Positions 6,556 through 9,937 of a DNA stretch of 9,937 bases are shown piece after piece. The first letter of the stretch is position 1. The number at the start of each line of letters is the position of its first letter. A model generated the notes under the pieces. That model was not told where the DNA came from. It saw only the letters and a program-made list of their open reading frames with translations, and did no database searches. The position numbers and the translations under genes were made by a program. Source of the stretch: Sulfurovum sp. (lineage in GTDB: Bacteria; Campylobacterota; Campylobacteria; Campylobacterales; Sulfurovaceae); assembly GCA_027029065.1 (NCBI GenBank), contig JALVGO010000209.1, positions 1 to 9,937 on the forward strand. Reading direction: 5' to 3'.

Positions 6556-7219
6556 AGTGTTCCGGAAGGGTATATGCCAGAGCATACCAGACCAATACAG
6601 CCATCGCGATACCAAAAGGCACAAGCGCCTTCCGGGAACGTGCGATAATAAAACCACCGACAAACCCTGTCAACAACCCTCCGACATGTGCACTCATATC
6701 AATGGAGGCAATGGAGAGTCCAAGAAAGAGATTTAGCCCGATAATAACGGCAAAGTCTTTTACTATTTGTTTTCCCCGCTCAGTAGCGATGCGCTCTCTA
6801 TGGGCAAGGAAGAAGCCGCCAAGCGCACCAAAGACCCCGAAAATAGCACCGGAGGCACCGATACCGACACTCTCAGGGTGCATGTAGAGCGAAGCAATAC
6901 CACCTGCAAGTCCTGAAAAGAGATAAATCGTAATATAAGCAGTTCTGGAAAAGTAGAGCTCCATCCCACGGCCGATAAGATAGAGCGAGAACATATTCAT
7001 GAGGATATGAGTCATGCCCCCATGCAGGAACATCGCACCCAAAAGCCGCCACCACTCACCTTTGAGTACTACAAGCGGACCATACAGCGCACCCATATCA
7101 ACCAGTGTTTGCAGATCGATATCGACGATATTACCGCTTAAGACAATACTTATGAAATAAAAAAAGAGATTGAGGACAATGATCCCGTAGGTCAACGGGT
7201 AGCGTGAAAACGCCTGCAT
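6536..7219 (-). CDS. Rhomboid family intramembrane serine protease
   Basis: The 227-residue polytopic membrane protein has about six hydrophobic segments (roughly 10-28, 58-80, 93-112, 119-138, 155-173, 178-194) and one more near 200-216. The catalytic dyad is Ser123 in GIGASGAIFG and His178 in SAHVGG, with the oxyanion motif HILMN (His71, Asn75) and the L1-loop-like GEWWRLLGAMFLHGG (54-68). Rhomboids cut transmembrane segments of client proteins within the inner membrane; the client is unknown. The start at ATG 7219 lies 4 bp after the stop of the upstream gene, and the 3' end overlaps the lipoprotein gene by 20 bp, so the three are one transcription unit. Confidence 0.93.
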   Translation of the reverse strand: MQAFSRYPLTYGIIVLNLFFYFISIVLSGNIVDIDLQTLVDMGALYGPLVVLKGEWWRLLGAMFLHGGMTHILMNMFSLYLIGRGMELYFSRTAYITIYLFSGLAGGIASLYMHPESVGIGASGAIFGVFGALGGFFLAHRERIATERGKQIVKDFAVIIGLNLFLGLSIASIDMSAHVGGLLTGFVGGFIIARSRKALVPFGIAMAVLVWYALAYTLPEHYAYLFH

Positions 7220-7223
7220 TGTA

Positions 7224-7604
7224 TCAGCAGATCGCTTCTGCGAAGATCACACCGTCTATCCCGCCACGGGCAATCTTGCTTATCTCTTTGTCACTGTGTA
7301 TCAGTACCAATATCCGCGTATCAAAGAGATACTCCTGTGCTACAGGCTGTACCATCAGTGCAGTATCTTCATCACAGATCATATATGCTGCACCAAGCGC
7401 ATTGGCATAGATGGCATCATCAAGTGTATTGACCACCACTGCGTAAGCAACATCATTTTGTCGGCAGTAGTTCGCCAGTGTATGTGAATCGACAAGCGGT
7501 TCAAGCAGTACTACCTGATCAGGTTTGCTCTTTTTGATGTCCTCAAGAGAATAGACCCTGCAAAACTCCGGGCTTTCAATCCATGGGTGTCCAATCAGTA
7601 TCAT
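7224..7604 (-). CDS. Conserved protein of unknown function (campylobacterotal)
   Basis: The start is ATG 7604 or ATG 7607 (two adjacent Met codons). AAGGAG stands 6 bases before the second and only 3 before the first, so 7604 (126 residues) is preferred. The product begins MILIGHPWIESPEF and alternates short strands and helices (VVLLEPL, VAYAVVV, LDDAIYANALGAAYMICD, DTRILVLIHSD, GIDGVIFAEAI), which looks like half of an alpha/beta barrel or a Rossmann-like fold. The closing GGIDGVIFAEAI resembles the last strand-helix of phosphate-binding TIM barrels. No catalytic motif is visible. I recall similar proteins in Sulfurimonas-type genomes but no function. It lies between the PP0621-like gene and the rhomboid gene. 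Confidence 0.8.
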   Translation of the reverse strand: MILIGHPWIESPEFCRVYSLEDIKKSKPDQVVLLEPLVDSHTLANYCRQNDVAYAVVVNTLDDAIYANALGAAYMICDEDTALMVQPVAQEYLFDTRILVLIHSDKEISKIARGGIDGVIFAEAIC

Positions 7605-7622
7605 CATACACTCCTTTATGAT

Positions 7623-7838
7623 TTATGCGCATTCGTCACAATAGTATTTTCCGTTGATCAGTGTCGTCTCTTCCACACTGACAAAGGTACCGCATTTGCT
7701 GCACTCAACCATGGTATCACCTTCACTCTCTTTCCGTTTCAGTGTACCTACTTTTTTGCCAAGGCTCGGAAGCTGCCCGCCAAACAACTTGTAGATAAAA
7801 AGCCCTGCAATGGCAAAAATGATCAATTTCAATATCAT
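7623..7838 (-). CDS. PP0621-like small membrane-anchored zinc-ribbon protein
   Basis: The 71-residue product has one N-terminal membrane segment ([19 protein letters not shown]), a basic linker, and a C-terminal zinc-ribbon knuckle pair, C46-x2-C49 and C67-x2-C70 (ECSKCG and YYCDECA). This architecture matches the PP0621 family of uncharacterised proteins. The cysteine end probably faces the cytoplasm or periplasm next to the membrane and binds one zinc; its role is unknown. The ATG overlaps the rsmG stop by 4 bp (ATGA), a sign of translational coupling. Confidence 0.85.
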   Translation of the reverse strand: MILKLIIFAIAGLFIYKLFGGQLPSLGKKVGTLKRKESEGDTMVECSKCGTFVSVEETTLINGKYYCDECA

Positions 7839-8425
7839 GCATTCCCTCGTATATACAGATAGTTTCTCTGGTTCTTTTGTACTATATCATAATCTAACTG
7901 ATGTTGCACATCTTCAATTTCATCAAAGACCCTGCTGCCTTTATAGAAGAGATATTCGGTATGGGCATCGCTCACAGCCTTGGTAAGCTCAAGCAGCAGT
8001 TTTGTGTTTGTCACTGCCCGTGAACTGATGAGATCGAAGGCCTCATGTTCAACCGTCTCTACACGCTTTGCTTCCACCGTGATATTATCAATACCAATAT
8101 CAATACAGGCATACTTTAAAAACGATACCCGCTTTTTCAATGGTTCTGCAAGCACAACTTCCGTATCTGGCAATGCAACTGCCAAGACCAGCCCAGGAAA
8201 CCCTGCTCCCGTTCCGACATCAAGCAGGCTCTCCGGTCTTTTGACAAATGTCAGCGGGTAGAGCGAATCGACAATATTCTCATAGATCGCTTCAACTGTT
8301 TTTGCTCCGGTAAGGTTATGTACCCTGTTCCATTCATGGAGCAGGGTTGCAAAATCTTCCAACTTTCCAACCGTTCCCTCAGGAAGTACAATCTTTTCTC
8401 TTTCCAGCCAGGGTTTTAGTTTCAT
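7835..8425 (-). CDS. rsmG: 16S rRNA (guanine527-N7)-methyltransferase RsmG
   Basis: RsmG (GidB) methylates G527 of 16S rRNA with S-adenosylmethionine; its loss gives low-level streptomycin resistance in other bacteria. The 196-residue product has HNLTG (36-40), the SAM-binding motif [12 protein letters not shown] (67-78), the [11 protein letters not shown] stretch (94-104), and SSRAV (134-138), all standard for the family, whose usual length is about 200. The start is ATG 8425 with only a weak ribosome site (GGTAAAAAG). It is the first gene of the five-gene minus-strand operon. A TATGAT on the minus strand (complement of 8446-8451) is a possible -10 box. Confidence 0.95.
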   Translation of the reverse strand: MKLKPWLEREKIVLPEGTVGKLEDFATLLHEWNRVHNLTGAKTVEAIYENIVDSLYPLTFVKRPESLLDVGTGAGFPGLVLAVALPDTEVVLAEPLKKRVSFLKYACIDIGIDNITVEAKRVETVEHEAFDLISSRAVTNTKLLLELTKAVSDAHTEYLFYKGSRVFDEIEDVQHQLDYDIVQKNQRNYLYIRGNA

Positions 8426-8445
8426 CTTTTTACCATTTATATTTT

Positions 8446-8451
8446 ATCATA
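8446..8451 (-). promoter_or_regulatory. Possible -10 box for the rsmG operon
   Basis: The minus strand reads TATGAT here, about 20 bases before the rsmG start, within an AT-rich 95-bp gap after the PqqD gene. No clear -35 is seen. The leader would be very short. The rest of this gap (8452-8520) holds only a weak 6-bp hairpin next to the PqqD stop. Confidence 0.35.
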
Positions 8452-8520
8452 GCAGTAGAATAATTTCTTACGCATCCTGTACTACCAATCACATATCTTC
8501 CAATATATAAGAGAGTAGTA

Positions 8521-8799
8521 TTACTCTTCCGCTATTGAAGCCAGCCCGTTTGTCTTCAGCTTTTCTGCAAATTCAATAAGGTCTTTTTTTAAAACACTCT
8601 CTTCTGTATCATATAGATCCAAAAGATATTCCAATGCCTTTTTCAGTGTTTTCTCTTCCTTGATTGCCTGCCAAAATGATGCTCCAACAGTATCTAGACC
8701 AAAGTACTCTTCACTCTGCATATCCATCAGCATCATCTCTCCATCAACCTCCTGTGCAAAAATATTTTCGCTCAGGATTATGCGGCTGTTCATATCCAC
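8521..8799 (-). CDS. PqqD family peptide-modification protein (RiPP recognition element)
   Basis: PqqD-type proteins fold as a winged-helix-like RiPP recognition element that holds the leader peptide for a tailoring enzyme. The 92-residue product shows the family pattern: a strand pair with EMMLMDMQSEEYFGLDTVGASFW (residues 21-43; compare the family V-L-D--t-Y-gLn-vG--iW), then helices TLKKALEYLLDLYD (51-64) and DLIEFAEKLKTNGL (73-86). GTG 8799 is preferred because AAGGGG stands 5 bases before it; ATG 8793 is the alternative (90 residues). It follows the HprK-like kinase gene by 49 bp on the same strand. No radical SAM gene is in view. Which modification it serves is not decided by the sequence shown. 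Confidence 0.85.
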   Translation of the reverse strand: MDMNSRIILSENIFAQEVDGEMMLMDMQSEEYFGLDTVGASFWQAIKEEKTLKKALEYLLDLYDTEESVLKKDLIEFAEKLKTNGLASIAEE

Positions 8800-8848
8800 A
8801 TCTTCCCCTTATATTGCAGTTTTTAAATGTTATTGTAGCAGAACATCA

Positions 8849-9919
8849 CTATAGTTTTCTCTTCTTGATATGTGTAACAATCTTCCTGTAAACATCATCC
8901 ATACGCTGCATATCATGCGGATAACTTATTTTAAATACCGGTATATGCCGTGCCATATCAGAAAAAAAGTGGAAACGTTCCTCTTTTCGAAAGCTGAACT
9001 CTATAAAGATGCTGTGATGGTATGCCTTATACTTCTCTATTCCTTTTAACTCTGTAATCTTTATCTCCTGACAATACACTGTCTGTTTATCAAGTAAATA
9101 GAGTGCTCCGATCATTTTGGGAACTATACCAAATGTTTTTACCCTATAACCAAGTTCTTCAGGTTTTCGATAGGGTCGATGATAGGGGTATGATGCAACA
9201 GCTAGATATTTCTCTTCATATTTTTCTATGGCAAGTGCATCATCAGAATAGAGTGTATGCCCAGACTTGACAAAATAGTCAACTATCGTAGATTTCCCGC
9301 CAAAGGAAGGTGCTGAAAAGAGTATGGGTACCCCCTCTACCTCCACAGCCCCCACATGTAAAATTGTGTAGCGCCGCATCAATTCAAGTACCATAGGGAA
9401 AAAAGTATGATAGACCCAAAATCTCAAGCGTTCTTGAGTATAGCCCTCTTTTTTGGTATAGTAGATTGTTTGCTCCGAAGAATCCCATAAAAGAGTCATT
9501 ATGCCCTGAATATCAAGTGCCCAACTAAAATCAGAGCCAGCAGATGCGAAAGAGGTATTAGCACAGTAACGCGCTTTTTGTCCTGACATATCATACCAGT
9601 CGGTAACAATAGAAAAAGTATCTATGTTTATTTTATCAGGAGATTGACGAACTGATATTACTTCACTTTGTGACCTGTATTTATTAGAATATGAAGAAAA
9701 AGAATATGCATTTTCCTGTATCTGCCTCTCATCACAAAAGCAAATACGATAACCGTAGATCGGGATCTGCAATGCCAAATTCTCCACAGGATAAATATTC
9801 TTAAAGTCTCGGAGGCAAACCAAACTTGCCGCTGCTGTTGACAGAGACTGCATGAAGTGATCTTTTGGCAGTCTGCTTCTGTAGTGCCTTTTGGGCAAGT
9901 ACCTGTACTTCAGAATCAT
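8849..9919 (-). CDS. HPr kinase/phosphorylase-like protein, likely RiPP-cluster kinase
   Basis: The 356-residue product contains a P-loop kinase core like HprK: TILHVGAVEVEG (185-196, the HprK-type His188), Walker A SAPSFGGKST (202-211, Lys209), and LYSDDALAI (223-231) as the acidic motif, followed by SYPYHRPYRKPEE (243-255). Such HprK-like kinases next to PqqD genes are known from lasso-peptide and related RiPP clusters, where some phosphorylate the precursor. Residues 1 to about 50 do not resemble the kinase. The frame remains open to the right edge, so the true start may lie outside the window; an internal TTG near 9772 has GGAG 9 bases upstream and would give a more typical N-terminus. 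Base composition is clearly more AT-rich than that of the housekeeping genes. Confidence 0.75.
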   Translation of the reverse strand: MILKYRYLPKRHYRSRLPKDHFMQSLSTAAASLVCLRDFKNIYPVENLALQIPIYGYRICFCDERQIQENAYSFSSYSNKYRSQSEVISVRQSPDKINIDTFSIVTDWYDMSGQKARYCANTSFASAGSDFSWALDIQGIMTLLWDSSEQTIYYTKKEGYTQERLRFWVYHTFFPMVLELMRRYTILHVGAVEVEGVPILFSAPSFGGKSTIVDYFVKSGHTLYSDDALAIEKYEEKYLAVASYPYHRPYRKPEELGYRVKTFGIVPKMIGALYLLDKQTVYCQEIKITELKGIEKYKAYHHSIFIEFSFRKEERFHFFSDMARHIPVFKISYPHDMQRMDDVYRKIVTHIKKRKL

Positions 9920-9937
9920 TGAGGTGCTCTGAAAGCA

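Noticed and set aside
6028..6663. 211-residue version of the lipoprotein
   Set aside because: The extra part is a shadow of the rhomboid gene, and the internal ATG 6555 begins a clean lipoprotein signal.
8511..8528. Hairpin at the PqqD stop as an intrinsic terminator
   Set aside because: The stem is only about 6 bp (AGAGTA/TACTCT), AT-rich, and lacks a U-run in the direction of transcription.

Overview
The window looks like chromosome of a Campylobacterota (epsilonproteobacterial) member, most likely of the Sulfurovum/Sulfurimonas type. The reasons are the clpS-clpA pair with its divergent bioD, the epsilon-style BioD P-loop, a short stand-alone PabB behind pyrB, a small unknown protein that I recall as conserved in this group, and promoters with a clear -10 box but poor -35 boxes. 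This is a judgement from protein character, not from a database match.

Layout. Positions 1-1534 (minus) carry clpS and most of clpA, cut by the left edge. They are divergent from bioD (1608-2249, plus). bioD meets tail to tail, with a 15-bp overlap, a secreted GH26-like glycoside hydrolase (2235-3341, minus). The hydrolase is divergent from pyrB (about 3417-4298, plus), which is followed closely by pabB (4311-5336, plus). The start of pabB contains a 7-bp tandem repeat and a hairpin. Positions 5427-5967 hold a two-gene, more AT-rich cassette: a DUF4258 protein and a 71-residue partner overlapping by 11 bp, with its own promoter and an inverted repeat; it resembles a toxin-antitoxin pair.

Positions 6028-8425 (minus) form a tight operon read from the right: rsmG, a membrane-anchored zinc-ribbon protein (PP0621-like), a 126-residue conserved unknown, a rhomboid protease, and a lipoprotein with a possible Cys-His-Asp triad. 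The genes overlap or lie within 20 bp of each other. Positions 8521-9919 (minus) hold an AT-rich pair, an HPr-kinase-like protein and a PqqD-family protein, which is typical of a RiPP (lasso-peptide-like) modification locus continuing beyond the right edge.

The housekeeping genes serve protein quality control (ClpAPS), biotin, pyrimidine and folate (p-aminobenzoate) synthesis, and 16S rRNA methylation. The accessory interest lies in the DUF4258 pair, the PqqD/HprK-like pair, the rhomboid-lipoprotein pair, and the repeat at the pabB start. No tRNA, rRNA, CRISPR array, insertion sequence or convincing intrinsic terminator was seen. No gap between genes exceeds 100 bases.
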